Shown piece by piece: positions 33,867 through 46,734 of a stretch of DNA of 64,000 nucleotides. The notes below the pieces were generated by a model that worked only from the letters and a program-made list of their open reading frames with translations, was not told the origin of the DNA and searched no databases. The stretch is from assembly GCA_905250075.1 (NCBI GenBank), contig CAJNOP010000494.1:91211-155210 (forward strand), written 5' to 3'. Both the position numbers and the translations under genes were made by a program. The stretch is from Rotaria sp. Silwood1 (Eukaryota; Rotifera; Eurotatoria; Philodinida; Philodinidae). Position 1 is the stretch's first letter, and each line of letters opens with the position of its first letter.

Positions 33867-34313
33867 ATGAATAGAGAATCTCTATTATTAATCATAGATC
33901 GATGGAAAACTGAAGCCTATGAATTATATAATCAATTAGAAAAAACTAAAAATGATTATTATAATGATTATAATTATCTTAGCCAAAAATTAAATCAATA
34001 TCAGTATGAAATAAATTCAATAAAAAATAAAAATTATTCTTCTATAAAAAAAAATGAAAATTTATTAGAACAAATTTTAATTAATGTTGATCAATCATCT
34101 ATCTCAAATAAAATTATTGTTTTATCTCAGTTTTTTGTTGATTCTCTTAAAACATTATTATTATCAACAAATATTGAAGAAAAACAAAAATCAAATACTA
34201 TATATTATACAATCATTGAAAATATTGAAACAAATATAAAACAAATAGGAAATATTATTTATAAAATGAATGAAGATTGTTCAAATCAATTAATTCATAA
34301 TAAAAATACTTAA
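33867..34313 (+). CDS. Small coiled-coil protein
   Basis: 148 codons, intronless, starting MNRESLLLIIDRWKTEAYEL. The product is almost wholly helical and charged, with a heptad-like run over residues 8-65 and a second over about 95-140. It has no signal peptide, membrane segment or Cys cluster. RWKTEAYELYNQLEKTKNDYY resembles the opening of the coiled coil in the 464-residue protein at 12145-13539 (EWRNEAHELIDKFCKLKHDEY), so the two may share a module, here without the propeller-like half. It ends 33 bp before the convergent His-rich gene. Function unknown. Very low GC is shared with neighbours. Confidence 0.6.
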   Translation: MNRESLLLIIDRWKTEAYELYNQLEKTKNDYYNDYNYLSQKLNQYQYEINSIKNKNYSSIKKNENLLEQILINVDQSSISNKIIVLSQFFVDSLKTLLLSTNIEEKQKSNTIYYTIIENIETNIKQIGNIIYKMNEDCSNQLIHNKNT

Positions 34314-34346
34314 ATTACAAATGAACAAAAATAACAACAACAAGTT

Positions 34347-34601
34347 TTATATCGTTTTATGTTCAATTGGACTATGTCCACAAATACATTTGTTCGAACT
34401 TCGATCAACTTGATCATATTGTTCACAACGACAATTAAGACAATAACTATAATAAGGTACAACACGACGATGAGATCGATGATGTTGATTATGATGATTA
34501 TGATGATTATGATGGTGATGATGATGACGATGATGATTATCTCTTATATATATATCATCATCATCATCATAAGGTTGATCACATCCAAAAATACAACCCA
34601 T
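34347..34601 (-). CDS. Small His-rich, probably lipid-anchored, Cys-motif protein
   Basis: 84 codons. It starts MGCIFGC: Gly2 followed by Cys3 is the usual pattern for N-myristoylation plus palmitoylation, suggesting a membrane-attached cytoplasmic protein. A short Asp run (residues 12-16) precedes a His/Asn run at about 23-44, coded by an ATGATG-type repeat. The C-terminal half has CLNCRCEQYD and, after a short loop, KCICGHSPIEH, a C-x2-C-x-C ... C-x-C-G-H-x4-H arrangement fit for zinc. The His run and the Cys/His knuckle suggest metal binding (inference). No known family is claimed. The repeat-coded His tract could vary between alleles. Confidence 0.6.
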   Translation of the reverse strand: MGCIFGCDQPYDDDDDIYIRDNHHRHHHHHHNHHNHHNQHHRSHRRVVPYYSYCLNCRCEQYDQVDRSSNKCICGHSPIEHKTI

Positions 34602-35996
34602 ATTTTACTCTTTTATATATATAAATAAATCTTGACAAAGATGATTTGTTCGAGACCACCTACTAACATTCAATTATTGACAAAAATCAAGTTTCTTTTT
34701 TCTTTCTTCAACTAAATAATTCAAATCAATAAGAAAAAAAAATATTTTTCTTCTCTCTTGCCTTAGTGATCTGAACTTATTCTTTAGACTTTCAGCACAA
34801 TATTCTTTGAAATACATTTTTTAAAATAATCAATCGTTATTTATTATTGCAGTTGTTTATTTGGAAGAATATGTCAAATTTTTTAGTTAATTTTATACAG
34901 GTGACTATTTTAATACTATCCTTATTAAAAATATAAAATAATTAAAAGACAATTCATAGTATGCTCTTGTCTCTTGTCACTGCTGTTCGAATTAAGATAT
35001 GAAAAATAATGTGCTTTTCATTGGAAACATATTTTTTGGTAGTTTTATTCATAATGGAAGTTTCGAAAAGCAAGATAATATAATGTACACAATAACTTTG
35101 TATAAAATTTTTAACGTTTTCCTATCTGATTTGAATAACTAACTCTGATTAACTTTTTGTTACAAAATGACAATCAATTATTCAAAATCTATACTCAGAT
35201 AATTCATCATTGGAGTTTTTCTTTTATCTACATACTAGAAACAGAATGATGAATAGACTATGACGAAATGACAATAAACAGAAATGAAACGTAATGTTTT
35301 GTGTCATATTTGAATAGACATTACTTATTTTCTTTGTTTTATGATATTGTTTATGCTAATAAAAAGAATTCTTGTTCCGTTCATAGAATGAAGACTTTTA
35401 TCTGATTTAATACTTGTGAAACATTTTAAGAAATAGTTGGAAAGAATGAAAATTGATTTATTTTAGGAAAATAGTCTAGTAGAAAAAGAGTAGATAATAA
35501 TAATTGAATGTTCTTTCACGGCCAATCTGAATTTTTGAAATCTAAAGAGATTGTCAACATATTTAAATGAGTAAAATGAGATTGATTTTCTTTTATAGAC
35601 TATGAAAGATTAACATATGTCGTTTGTTTTTAAAAATCGCTTAAAACTATACAGAATAACTATACAATCAGTTTATTTTTATGAAATATTTTCCGAGCAT
35701 TAGTTTTGTTCGATGCTTTCCATAATTGCATCCTATAAAGCAATTGATAGTCAAAAGCTAAATATTACTCACAAATTGCCAAACTTGAAAAAAGTATCGA
35801 TTTTTATACGTTTTTCGACACGCACAAGGTTTGGCAATATAGTACAAATAAAACAAAAACAATTTCTAAAGTTAATTAGTATAAAATTTTGCTTGAATAT
35901 TGGAATAAAGTCCTATGATAAATGTTTGAAAAGAATTGTCCTTTTGTTTATTTAGACAGTAGGTATGTATCCATGCTTAAGAAAGCCTATTTTCCA
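34602..35996. other. AT-rich spacer
   Basis: No gene supported; an 80-codon frame at 35713-35955 lacks domain or splice context. Confidence 0.4.
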
Positions 35997-38900
35997 TCAA
36001 TAGTTTAAATAGTGTTGAATAAGTTTTTGATCAATAGGTGGACAACATTTAAACATAGTGGTGTGACGACTAGTTTTTTCCATCCTAAATTTTGCAAATT
36101 TCATTTGATTGCCTTCAGCAAAGATTTTTTCAAAGAAACTAGCTAGAGTATAGGCTGGATTCTTCGGATTAGCGAGTAGCATACGCAACCATTCTTTAAT
36201 CGAAACAACTTTAAATTGAAGTCCAGATAATTTTAAATGTTCAAGTAGTTCGGACCAGCTAATCACATGGGTATTGAGAATATGATGTACATGTTTGAAG
36301 GGTGTTGTGAATTCTGCAGTTGTATCGATAGCAATATCAACCACAGATGCTGCACCATAATTAACAGGGATCCAGTTTATTTTTTGACATTGATCGGGTA
36401 ATACACCCATTTCTCCACCACCTGCACATATCATTAACGGTATCATTTCAGTAGTATTCCATGCACCTGTCTCACTATCACCACAAATCTGTCCAAATCG
36501 ATAAATATCAACGGGTACATCTAAAATAAAAATAGGCAAAAAGTCTTGTTTAAAAATAGAAATTATCAATTGGAGATAGATGCATCATATTAAACGTCTT
36601 TTACTAAATCGAAAGAGAAAGTAAAGTGTTGTAAGATATAATAGTGACTCATTCCATAAATGCATAGCTGCCCAACATATATGTTCAGCAGCATACTTTG
36701 ATTGTCCATAATCATGTGCAAGAGCTATATCTACTCGTCGTGGTAATGGTTCTTCTTTAATTTCTTTAAATAAATTAGAGCTAGCAGAGCTAATGCTTGA
36801 AATAAAATGAAAACGGATCGGTAATTTCTTCGTCGAGCTAGATGCAAATTCGAGCAATCGATATAGACCTTGCAAACACTCTCGATCAAAATCTTTAATA
36901 GGCATATTGCAATCCATTTTTCAGGCTGAGTGAATTATGTCAGTGACTTCATTCTGTAACTGATTGTAGATGACTTGAATTTGACCGAATCTATCATGAT
37001 TAAGATCCATTTGTAAGATAATTATACGCTTATCGTCGAGTAGTAATGTTGAATTTTGTTCTCGTATTTCCATAACACGTCGCATGCGATCACAAGCATC
37101 CAGACCACGCACGAAGCAATAAACTAGACTAACTTGTGGTTTGTGTAATAATTGCAATAGTATTTGACTGCCAAGCGAACCATTTGCACCTGTGATTAAG
37201 AAGATTCGTTGATTTTCTATATTACTATCACAGTCGCTAGAATATTTTTTTCGAGACTATCATTCTTTGATTATTATGCGATTTGATCAAATTAATGTAT
37301 TTATCAATGATGTCTTCGGTTTCTTTGTAATGTTTAGTATCGGTTGTTGCTTGAACTAATTGCTCTTTCTTTGCGATACGCAATAATTGATCAACTAGAG
37401 CATCAATCGATGAAAATTCATGAATTATATCATGATCAAGTTGACCAAATTTGTCACAAAGAATATTTCATAGTTCGATAGCAGTAAGAGAATCAAGTGA
37501 GAGTGAATGGAGAGATTTCAAATGATCAGAAAAGATCTCAACCGGTTTATTGAGAATTTGGGCTACTGTTTGTTGAAGATAGATACAAATATTGGTTTTG
37601 GTCAATAAGTAATTTTTTGAAAGTACTTGAGAATTATTGTTATTTTGTGATTTATTAAGAAATCGATCATACATTGGATCGATGATGGAACCGTATTCTT
37701 GATCAACTAATTTTCGAATAATATTACCCTTTCCAGTTATAGGCAAATGTTTATTCATCGGAGGAATTTTGATCAAAGGAGGAATAATGCGTGAATGTGT
37801 TGGTGCATTTTTATTGGCAACTTGTACAGCAGTAAAAACATGCTCTTCGATTGAACGAAGTTCATGTTTCAATGCTTCTTCAATATTGAGTTCAATAAGA
37901 GCTGAACAATAGGAACGTTGATGACCAAGAACAACAGCACGCTTTATAATTGAATGTTCTTGAATAGCAAGTTCTATCGGTAATGGATTTGTTTTTTCTC
38001 CAGTTGTATGTACAAGAATATCATCTTTACGACGTTGAATCATGTAGTAACCGGATCCTGGTGATTCTCCCAAAAATAAATCACCAGGAGAATATGGACC
38101 ATTTTTAGCGTAATCGGGTGCAATAAATGGATCAATTGTAAAGATAAAAGCTTCGTAAATATTCGAATTGCTTTTTGTTGGCAAGAATTTAACGCTTGAT
38201 TGTCGACTTTTGACTGGTCGATTACTCTGCCACCGATTTTTGTTAGTTGTTTCATAATTACTGATGCCAACATGTCCTATTTCTATTCAATAAAAACTCT
38301 AGTCAATATTATTATTCATGTTTGTGTGATGATAAGAATAAGTTCTAATGATTATTATCTGAAGAACAACAGAGATTACTTTTCAAAAGAATCTCAAATG
38401 ACAGATGATTAATTTTAAAAATAATAGATAAGTAGTCAGTATATTACACTTAACTACATTTTCAATAACCACCAATTATCAACGTCTTTCTTTTCTTAAT
38501 AATTAGAAGTCACTTTAGTTCATTTATTATGTACGTATATTAATTGATAGTTTATGAATCATAAACAAGTTGGCAATTTTCTTTTATTAAAAATACTGAT
38601 GATTATTTTCTGTCATATTATCGATTTTGAATGATCCGATCTAAATCTATTCGAAAAGAGCAATTGAAATAAGAAAGGAAAAATTGAAGAAGTTTTCTAT
38701 CAATTGATTTTGAATGTATAACAAGCACAGTTGACCTATCAACGATACAATGTTTTATAAGTTCTAATCTGACGGGAGTCCTCAATTTGACTGACCTGTT
38801 GATCGGTATGTATTGATAATATTGACACCTCGCTCGATCAACTCATTGCAAATATCAACCGAGCAGGAGGCATCACCATAAATCACGTATTTAAGACGAG

Positions 38901-40452
38901 CCATCGCCTGAAGACCCATGTTGTCATTTTGATGTAACCATTCGATGATCTCTCCAAGCAATAGACTAACAATCATCAATTTAGTAATTTCCGGATACTG
39001 TAAACTATCTAATATTTCTTTAGGTGATGATCGAAAAGATATTGTTAATGGCAATGCATATACTCCTTCAACGTGCCACATTATGATTGAAATCGACATA
39101 CCCATGAAGTGAAATCAAAAATAGATAAAATAAATAATCGATCATAATTTTTCAATGAATAAATTATTCTCAATCGTAGCTTTTCCCACAAATTATCTTT
39201 GGTCTATGTTACACCACTTAGATATAATCACATTGAACTTTTCAAGGATCACTCGATTATCATATTAATGTCTAACTCATTAAATTTTCAATCTTAGAAA
39301 AAACAATCTATTCATTTCGTTTTATCATCTCAGCATAGCTAAGTATCAATTAACATCACATATTTGGAATTTATCTTTTTCTTTTTCTAAAAAAAAACTT
39401 CTTATAATGTTTAAATAATACGGCTTTCAAATTTTAGAATGGACTCTTTTCATCATGATGGACTTGTAGTATTCTACAACTACTTATTATCGAATAAAAA
39501 AAACCTTATAGAGTTCATTTTTCAATATTTATCAATTAGAATTTTGAATTGATTCGAGCTAAAATAGTGTTTATCCAGCGAATTTGATTACGAAAGTATT
39601 CTATTGAATTGAAATAAAATCTAATAGTGATTTGATTAATATTCGACTCACAATGGTAGCACACTTAAGACTGCGTCATCATCCGTCCAAAACCGATTAT
39701 TCATTTCTAATGCAAAGCTCTCAATCCAACCAAATATACATCGAATAGTCAAACGTATTGGTTGCGGAAATGACGTACTTCCAGAACTAAAATAGCAAAA
39801 TAAACATGCTACTACATAAATTTACCGAATTTTTCTATGATTTTCATGTATACCTGTGAAAAATGATGCAATACTTATCAAGATCATCTTTGCCAGATAT
39901 GGGCTTAAATGTGGATTCTCCAAGATTGACAAGTTTATCGATGTCAATTTGTTTCAATTGATGTAATTCAATATCTGAGCCAAATTTCATATTAACTTGC
40001 GTGGCTATCGATGAATAATCTGTGGAATAGAATAGATAAGACGCATTTGACTTTTCCAGTAAATGAATAATCGTAGCCTCTGAATTGTGAATACTAAGTG
40101 GAAAAGCAATCACATCAAGCTTCAATAATGCATAGATTGTCAATAAATAACTTTCATCATTTTTTGCTAATAAACACACTACTGGTATTTGGCTCGTTGA
40201 ACTTGGGCAGATTTGCATAGAACATTTTTATGCAAGATGACTTGTCACTTCATAGAATTGTTTATAGGTAAGTTTAGCATATATTTGTGGATCAACTTGA
40301 TTTGGATATAAGAGATATATTTCAGTTGATCGTGTTGCCGCCTGTTTATTGAGCATATCAATTATTGATGAATCACGAAAACTATTATTAGTGATCACTC
40401 TTATAGGAAATGAGCGCGATCTACAACGATAACATTCACTTTTCAATATCAA
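35997..40452 (-). pseudogene. Decayed adenylation-carrier-reductase gene (carboxylic-acid-reductase / aminoadipate-reductase-like)
   Basis: Reading from 40452 leftwards: the start of an adenylation domain (TYKQFYEVTSHL, IPVVCLLAKNDESYLL), an exon at about 39653-39785 with the AMP-loop SSGSTSFPQP, an exon 38782-39105 reaching NTYRSTE, then the end of the domain and a carrier with SLDSLTAIEL at about 37470-37520 (the Ser takes phosphopantetheine), and a terminal NAD(P)-binding reductase with ITGANGSLG and YGQSKYAAE. Such enzymes reduce activated acids to aldehydes. It is broken in several places: in-frame stops at about 40225-40227, at about 37468 just after the carrier motif, and at about 36920 where IHSA is normally followed by Trp; a one-base shift in an A run near 37243; and no AG acceptor where the exon after VLPL should begin near 39110. 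A few could be assembly errors, but together they indicate a pseudogene. Further 5' exons are not found. Confidence 0.82.
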
Positions 40453-42417
40453 AGAAATATTGACTAACTGTAGCGATATCGTTATGTCCTTACATCCTCA
40501 TTATTTTTCTTCCTGTTATTCATATCTTCTTCTTCTGTTCTATTTGTACTTTCCTCTCTTCTGATTTCATGTATAAACGCGTGCTTTGTATGTAAATGAT
40601 GCAATTCTTGATAAGAAGAAATATAATAAAGCGTAATTCCATCAGCACTAACACTTCTTCGATCTAAAAGTAGTTACACTAACACTTCTAGCTTCTATTT
40701 ATTCAAATCACTAATTTCATATCTTTGGTCTTCATAATATTGATACTGATTAAACTCGTCTTAAATTCGACATATCGCAAGATAGTATACGGTTATGTCA
40801 CGATTTCAGACAAGACTTAAGCAACGACTACTTAATCTATCAAATTGAATATTTTCAGCAATCCTAATATTAAAAAAAAGGTCAAATGAAAATGTCGATT
40901 CTTTTCGATAAGCCATAGATATTATCATGTACGCATTGTGAAAACGATGCTTCTTTCGAATATCAAATCTTTCAATAAAGATCAAATTGATCTGAGTAAG
41001 TTCGATTGAATCAATCTCATCTAAAAGAATCGATATACCGTTTATTGATCAACATGAAATCTGTTCTTGTACCGATTCAAACTCTGATATAATCAACTTC
41101 TCAAGACATGGTTGAGCAAAGGAGAAAAACTGATTATGTATAATAAAGATAGCGTCATGCCATCAACATCTATAGAAGTTGTTAATAAGTTTAATGAGTT
41201 AAGGTAGGAAATTAAATATGATAGAATAGCGACCAACTGCTCTAAAGTCTTTATCAGTATAGAATTGGATCAGCCAATTACCGGTACTGACTTCATCTTT
41301 TCCGTTCAGACTACGTCATATTTGTTCGAAACTGAATTTAGACGACAAAAGAGTCATTGACAAAGGTTTCTCGACTACGAATCTTTCTTCATCGAAATGT
41401 AGCTTGTAGCAACATGCACTAAAACATTGTTTTTACAATACATTAAGTGTTACTGTATTTCAGTTAGCAAATAATAATCTTAGGATGACGAATGCAGCTC
41501 AATGAATCAAATTAATTAGTTTTATCTATCTGAGGAATGAACTTGATATGATCATTCTCGTTGACATTCATTGGCGAAAAATACACGCTGTAATTGACTG
41601 TATATACCATATCAAAAACAAATATCTAGATAGAAGCAATATATACATATCACGTATCATTAAATGTCATAAAACAACGATATCTCTTATATAATTTTAC
41701 TTTTTTTTGTAATCACTTACAACAGAACAGTATCAAACCATAATTTTTTTTTACTGCATTGTTTATAGCCGATTAAGATGGTTTCAGTGACATTTTTTGA
41801 GATCATTTCAACAGTCTTCGATGCTTTTAGAATCAATCTAGTTAATCTAGGAGAGATACTCAAATAAAGATTTCACTTACCGACCTTCAAACTTACTCAA
41901 ATTAATCTATTTTCTAGAGACAAATCTTTTATGAATATATAGATCGATTCAAATTGAAAATTATCAAATTTTCGATTTCTTTTGTATTTGTATAAAAAAA
42001 GTGGAAAACATGAGGATTCTTTATAGAGTAATTATTCATATAAACATGATAGAAAATGAAAGATCGATAATTTTCGATTAGTCTTGGTAAAAAAAACCTT
42101 ATATATAAACGGATTTTGTTACCCTCGATTTAAAAGAGTTTCGTTTATGAGATTTATAAATGTCGTTTTACGATTATGTATAATCATTGTCTTTTATCTT
42201 AATTGCTAAATATATTATTATTATTCACAATAAAATATACTGATACATATATCATTTCTAGGTTTGCTAGAATAACATTTAGCTGTATCAAATATTATTT
42301 TGTTTCGTGTATCGGTCTGATTTGTATCCTCAATAATTTGTTCAGACAAAATTGAATATGTTAGTGATAATGAGACTAGTGAAAATAGAAGAAGGAGACA
42401 AAACTATTTTTATTTAG
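40453..42417. other. Spacer between divergent reductase pseudogene and alcohol dehydrogenase
   Basis: No gene or repeat is supported. The first exon of the alcohol dehydrogenase is probably hidden in the last few hundred bases. Confidence 0.4.
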
Positions 42418-45287
42418 GCTCACTGCAAATACAAACTCTAGTGTGATTAGTAATGATAAATGTGATATATCAATCGCGACTAAAGCTTATGCAGTTTATG
42501 AGCCATCTGATTCATTCAAATTATTTGAATTTGAAAGACATATATCAAAATCGACCGATGTTTTAATTCGAATTTATTATTGTGGCATATGTCATACGGA
42601 CATTCATATGGCACTTAACCAATGGGGTTATTCGAAATATCCAATAGTACCAGGACATGAAATCACAGGTGTTGTTGAACAAATCGGTGACAATGTAAAG
42701 AAATTTCAAGTTGGCGATCATGTTGGTGTTGGATATATGATTAATTCATGTCGTACTTGTCATCTATGTGAGACTTGTTTTTAGTTTGATATTGAAAAAT
42801 ATTTTTTCTTTTAATCTAGGTAAAAGAGATCTCGAACAATACTGTGCTAATAAGTGCAACACATCTAATGGTACACAAATAGGTCAAGTGACACCGACAT
42901 ATGGAGGTAAAAGTTATTGTTTATATACGAAATTGTCTCGGATCACTGACAGATAGAATATAAATAAGTAACAGTGATGAATGAGTCTAAAATATCGACA
43001 ACAAAAATAGACACAATTAAACAGAAAATCAATTCGAACATGAAACAATGTGAGAGTAATTGAAACGAAAACCACTGGATCTTGTACAACTTGAATCTAT
43101 AAATATCTGACAATTTTCTCAAACATATTGTCGGAAATATGAAAAGAAGAACGTTAACTTTGATTAAAAATTATATTAAACAAAAAAATAATAGTCTCTA
43201 ACCATATATGATATTAACTAAAATAACACATCTAACATATCAATAATTAATTGTAAATTTAATTTATTTCATACATTTTTGAGACATTTTCAATATCCAA
43301 TTCTGTGAACCATTGAAATTCTTGAGATTATTGAAAGGACTCTATATTTTCAAACTTGAGATTTACATTCAACTTTCAATTTTCAATTTCGATTAATCAG
43401 GTTTCAACCTATAAGTTTTATTATTTCGATCTATATTCCTAGAGAGCAATCCATATTGGCTCGTTATTTGAAGTTAATCTCATACAATTCGAATCTTCAT
43501 AAATATTTGAACTCGACTTTCAAGTTAGATATATATATATAAGATTCGAATGATTTCAGGAATTTTAAACATTGTAGACTTTTCAATATGTTGAAGAATT
43601 CTCGAGATTTGCCTATTTAATTGATAGTTTTTGTGTAAATTATTCGGATTCTCGAAATTCACAAGATTTAGCATTTTTTTTTTGGATGATTTTAATCGAC
43701 AACTGCAAATAAAAATAATCGAATATGAACCAATAATAGAAGACAATTTACAATATATTAGAGAAACAGCTGTAAAGAAGACATTGAAAAAGTTGAATTA
43801 CATCGAAATAAAATAGTAGAAAACGGAAGATAATATTCTTTGGTTAATAGTAGGCATTATTATTATAAAACTAAATGTAAAACAATATACATAGCTATTA
43901 TCTTGATTTTATTTCATAGATGTTCTTAAACATGCTTGATTTTATTGTTTCACAAAGAAAACAAGCTCATTTGATGAAATTCAAATATTCTAAGAATAAA
44001 AATTCGAATTGATTATTTATTTGATATTCTCTTTTCAAAACTCACATAAAAGAAATGAAGATACATTCGAAATTTGATTCTGTCACATTCAATTTAAAGA
44101 AACTGTTATTCATTTATGCATTTTTCATATTTAACAGGTTATTCAAATTTCATCGTAGTTGATGAACATTTTGTAAGCAAAATTCCTAAAAATTTGCCAT
44201 TGGATAGTGCTGCACCATTATTGTGTGCCGGTATTAGTACTTATTCATCATTACGATATTATAATGTTGGCAAAAACACACGCCTTGGGTAAATATATAA
44301 ATATGTCATCTTTATTTACGATTCATTTTGTTTATTGTCATATAATAATAATAGAATAATTGGTCTTGGTGGTCTTGGTCATATAGCAATAAAATTAGGC
44401 TCAGCGATGGGAGCATATGTCATTGTTATATCATCATCAGAATCGAAACGTAATGATGCATTAAAACTCGGGGCTAATGAATTTATTGTTTCCAAAGATG
44501 AAAAACAAATGAAGCAAATAAAAAATTCATTAGATTTAATTCTTGATACAGTATCAGCACCACATGATGTTGCTTCTCTAATTGATCTACTTAGATTCGA
44601 AGGTGTTTATACCATGTATGTATATTTAATTTTATTTCTCTGTCACGATTATATGAATATTGATGAATATTCATATCTATTTTGACAGTCAGTTGAACGA
44701 CACAAATTACATATTAATCAAAAATAAAAAGTTTTTATTTTGTAGACGAAAAAAAACAAGGCATAGAACTCATTTTTCTCGCTTTTTCTCTTTCTACAAA
44801 TTTATAAATTGTTCAGACATATATATACTAAGTTTACATATCGTCATAAAAGTTAAGGTAACGTGTCTTTATATCACTTTATTCTACAAGATGAAGACTT
44901 TATTTTCTGAAATTATATCTAGTTAATATTATACTAATTATAGACAAAAACCTATGAGCATTAAGATATTTGACTGATATCGATGATCTAGTCTTTAATT
45001 TATTGATTATTTTTTTGTTTTGTTATTGAAGAATTGGTGCACCATCAAAATCACTTGAAATTCCAACATTTCCATTGCTAATGAAACGACCGATTATATC
45101 TGGTAGTGCTGTTGGTGGAATGAAAGAAACACAAGAAATGTTAGATTTCTGTGGTCAACATCAAATAACATGTGATATTGAATTGATTAAAGCTACACCT
45201 GAAGCAATCAAAACAGCTTTTGATCGAGTTATTAAAGCTGATATTAAATATCGTTTTGTACTTGACATAATCAATGCATTCAAATAA
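42418..45287 (+). CDS. Zinc-dependent NADP alcohol dehydrogenase, CAD/YahK type (5' end unresolved)
   Basis: Exons 42418-42767, 42820-42906, 44138-44288, 44355-44615 and 45032-45287 join in phase. The first ATG-bearing exon is not identified, because the frame meets a stop at 42386-42388 and an AG acceptor lies at 42416-42417. The product is a medium-chain dehydrogenase of about 355-365 residues. CGICHTD and GHE supply the catalytic zinc ligands. [16 protein letters not shown], formed across the first junction, gives the four structural-zinc Cys. [13 protein letters not shown] is the nucleotide-binding turn, and SSESKR after the second strand favours NADP. Near the end come [14 protein letters not shown] and YRFVLD, as in bacterial YahK and plant cinnamyl-alcohol dehydrogenases. 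These interconvert aldehydes and primary alcohols in the cytosol. The bacterial/plant/fungal affinity suggests old transfer with later intron gain (inference). Introns 2 and 4 are large (1231 and 416 bp). Confidence 0.88.
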
Positions 45288-46734
45288 TCATTTCGTTCCA
45301 GCATAAGATTCTATTTAGTTAGATTAAAGATTAAATTAAATATAAACATTTATCAAATACTATCTATCAATTTCGGATGTGTGTGTGTGAGGTGTAACTG
45401 TAGTTATAGATGCTGTAAATCTACATTTTAAGCTACTATGAATTGTGATAGTAAACGAGGAGCCATATTGCTTTAACTACTACAAAGCAAATAAAATAAA
45501 ATGAAAATCACTAATAAGCCTTTACAAATAAAATTCATATTCCAAATTTAATTTCAAATTATATTCATTTGATATTATCTACTTACTCAACGTTATAGGT
45601 ATATTTACTCTTTACTAGTAGCTTGTTTTAGAACTATTTGAAGTTCTTTCTGCGTCAACAAGACTAAAAAGCTATTCATAACATAACAAATATTACGACT
45701 GATGAATAATACGATTCTTTTGTCAGATTTTTTTGATACTTTTATTATAACTTTATTTTAGTATAGGATAAAGCATGCTAACATACACTTTGTTCGATGC
45801 ACAATGATACGAATCTAAACTCTTATGGAGATACATTTCATCACATATGAATTTCAACACAGATCCGTTAGAATTAACTAACGGCAATGTATCAATATAA
45901 TTGACAGAAAAATAGCGAACAAATTGTAAAAAAACAAGTGACGAGAAAATATACTGTCTTTTAAGACATATTGAAAACGGTTCAGAATACTGTTGAGTGA
46001 TAGCGTTAAGGATCGCTCTCATGAAATGTGAGGTAAGTACAAAACAGTGACCAATATTTAGATTTGCATCTCGTAGTGACATTCGTTTGTAACCAACGAT
46101 AAATTATTTGAATTCAAATTTATGTCATTAACATGTAATTAGGTATCAGAGAACTTTTCGTTTTCAAATGGTGAATAAGATAACGAAATAGCTTCATTTC
46201 AAGATTTCTTATAACTCGTTCGACCTTTTCCTGGTTTATTGTCACAAGATAATATCGAGTAATGAATACAAACTGGATCAAATGTGTCTTCTATTGTAGA
46301 ATTGTTGTTGATATTAATTTGAAATGAGCACTGATATGTATTTAGTTTTTACATCTGATGATCAACAAAGATATAACTGCCGTATAATTTCTATTATGCC
46401 TGCAGGTAAGAAAATAATGTACTTCAAAACAAAAAAGGGAGAATCTTCATCATAATTCATAAGAACTATTCGATGAAAAACTGAAAATCTATTTTGAATC
46501 AAACTGAATTCAAAAAAAAATTGTAACAAAAGAAAATATATATATATAGTGATGTAACTTTAGTATAAATTGCTTGTTCAACAAAATCTACATTAAAAAA
46601 AGCACCAATTTGAAAATAGAATAAAAAAATAAATGTATCAAAGTCTTTATGTTTATGATATTGATTGATAAGTTCAATAAAGTAATTATGTCAAGTAAGA
46701 GTAAAGATAAGTAGAATGATAGAAATAATTATTA
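45288..46734. other. Spacer with an orphan exon-like stretch
   Basis: 46324-46405 opens with ATG and reads MSTDMYLVFTSDDQQR, then YNCRIISIMPA, running into a GTAAGA donor, but no second exon is found before the next gene. A 109-codon minus-strand frame at 45753-46082 has no recognisable features. Neither is called a gene. Confidence 0.35.

Noticed and set aside
37200..40230. In-frame TGA codons read as a recoded codon or selenocysteine
   Set aside because: TAA also interrupts the same gene, a frameshift and a lost acceptor are present, and the neighbouring genes use TGA as a normal stop, so decay is the simpler reading.
43525..43816. Frames on both strands inside the second intron of the alcohol dehydrogenase
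   Set aside because: The intron is bounded by in-phase splice sites; the frames are AT-rich and featureless.
45753..46082. 109-codon minus-strand frame
   Set aside because: No family, signal or splice context; left uncalled.
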